From Closterium sp. NIES-65 (taxonomy: Eukaryota; Streptophyta; Zygnematophyceae; Desmidiales; Closteriaceae), in contig CANXME010002590.1 of assembly GCA_948144175.1 (NCBI GenBank), positions 496,001-560,000 of the forward strand: a DNA stretch of 64,000 nt. Direction: 5' to 3'. A model generated the notes under the pieces. That model did not search any database. It was given only the letters and a program-made list of their open reading frames with translations, and was not told the DNA's origin. The position numbers were made by a program, and so were the translations under genes. Below are positions 63,633-64,000 of the stretch, piece after piece (the first letter of the stretch is position 1; every line of letters starts with the position of its first letter).

Positions 63633-63842
63633 CCTTGATTGTACTATTGCATATATATAAACTTGCTCTTGCTTGTCTAGTTCTTTATATATATGTACTC
63701 GTGCATGTGAATTGGCCTTTTGGCCTTTAACTTGTGCTCAGAATGTGTGGTGACTTTGTGATCCACCCTGAGCTTGCTTTGTTTTGCTTTGCTTGACTGG
63801 TCTTGTGACCCCTTGTTCTCCCCCACTTTGCCTATGGGCGTG

Positions 63843-63973
63843 TGTCAGAACATATAGCTTGTGCTTATTGTGTAGGCTATAGTGGGGTAGCCCATAAGGG
63901 GTACAACCCAATTAGGGTTAGTTCTTATACTCAGTTCATTCATAGTTCATTCATTCTCGTTCAACTCTTCCCA
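63843..63973 (+). repeat. C7 3' LTR
   Basis: 131 bp; about four differences from the 5' LTR. Target duplication GCTCT at 63974-63978, then C6 sequence. Confidence 0.94.
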
Positions 63974-64000
63974 GCTCTCTCAGGTACCGCGTCGGCTCCG

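Larger units (their letters stand above)
57319..63973 (+). mobile_element. Copia element C7, gag-deleted, inserted in C6
   Basis: 6655-bp plus-strand element with 131-bp LTRs (57319-57449, 63843-63973) that differ at only about four positions. GCTCT is duplicated at 57314-57318 and 63974-63978. It lacks the N-terminal gag domain and the glycine tract. Protease, integrase, hinge, RT and RNase H are present. Stops are at 60209 and 61423, with a frameshift near 60555 and a short deletion near 62080. Confidence 0.95.
55087..64000 (+). mobile_element. Copia element C6, partial, interrupted by C7
   Basis: Plus-strand Copia element. It starts abruptly in the region just after the primer site (gcaggaactattcctaggac); the 5' LTR is absent. 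Leader 55087-55830, gag from 55831, then C7 is inserted at 57319 with GCTCT duplicated. C6 resumes at 63979 with the ALSGTASAS-type block just before the protease and leaves the window. Gag is of the MATPSVL subfamily. Confidence 0.88.

Overview
The window is eukaryotic nuclear DNA made almost entirely of nested retrotransposons. I found no host protein gene, rRNA or functional tRNA. It suggests a large, repeat-rich genome of the plant/green-algal lineage: there are Ty1/Copia elements with short TG...CA LTRs, Ty3/Gypsy chromoviruses with a C-terminal chromodomain, a miniature LTR element (TRIM) primed by a plant-type initiator-Met tRNA site, and a LINE with a restriction-like endonuclease. A streptophyte alga such as Chara is my guess only; the sequence does not fix the species.

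Layout. (1) 1-22452: a minus-strand Gypsy element (G1) runs in from the left edge. It is split by Copia C1 (1351-8948, target duplication TCTAA), by Gypsy G2 (10473-16646, TATAG) and by Copia C2 (16932-22437, CGTCG). G2 and C2 both landed inside the single 5' LTR of G1. (2) 22453-26941: old, AT-richer DNA holding a decayed third Gypsy element (G3), itself hit by a Copia element now reduced to a solo LTR (24427-24556, TACAC). (3) 26942-45190: two Copia elements of one subfamily lie head to head (C3 minus, C4 plus). Between them is an intact non-LTR retrotransposon (RLE1, one 1590-codon ORF) bounded on both sides by (GA)n microsatellites. C4 breaks off in the middle of its reverse transcriptase. 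(4) 45629-53042: Copia C5 (minus, CTTAT) in non-coding flank. (5) 53391-53765: a 375-bp TRIM (ATATC) whose LTR/primer-site junction resembles a tRNA-type RNA polymerase III promoter. (6) 55087-64000: Copia C6, entered by Copia C7 (57319-63973, GCTCT); C6 resumes at 63979.

How the parts work. The Copia elements share the order short LTR (117-132 bp) - primer site - long GC-rich repetitive leader - gag with glycine tract and an unusual Cys/His cluster - protease (DSGAS) - integrase (D, D-x35-E) - long repeat-rich hinge - reverse transcriptase (YVDD) - RNase H. G2 shows gag with a CCHC knuckle, protease (DSGAS), RT (YLDD), RNase H, integrase, then a chromodomain. All LTR elements carry premature stops or frameshifts, so none looks autonomous. 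Many of the stops are CAG-to-TAG changes. Only RLE1 has a complete uninterrupted reading frame.

Boundaries were set by matching LTR ends and 5-bp target duplications by eye. Functions come from recognised motifs. LTR difference counts are manual, and no database search was possible.
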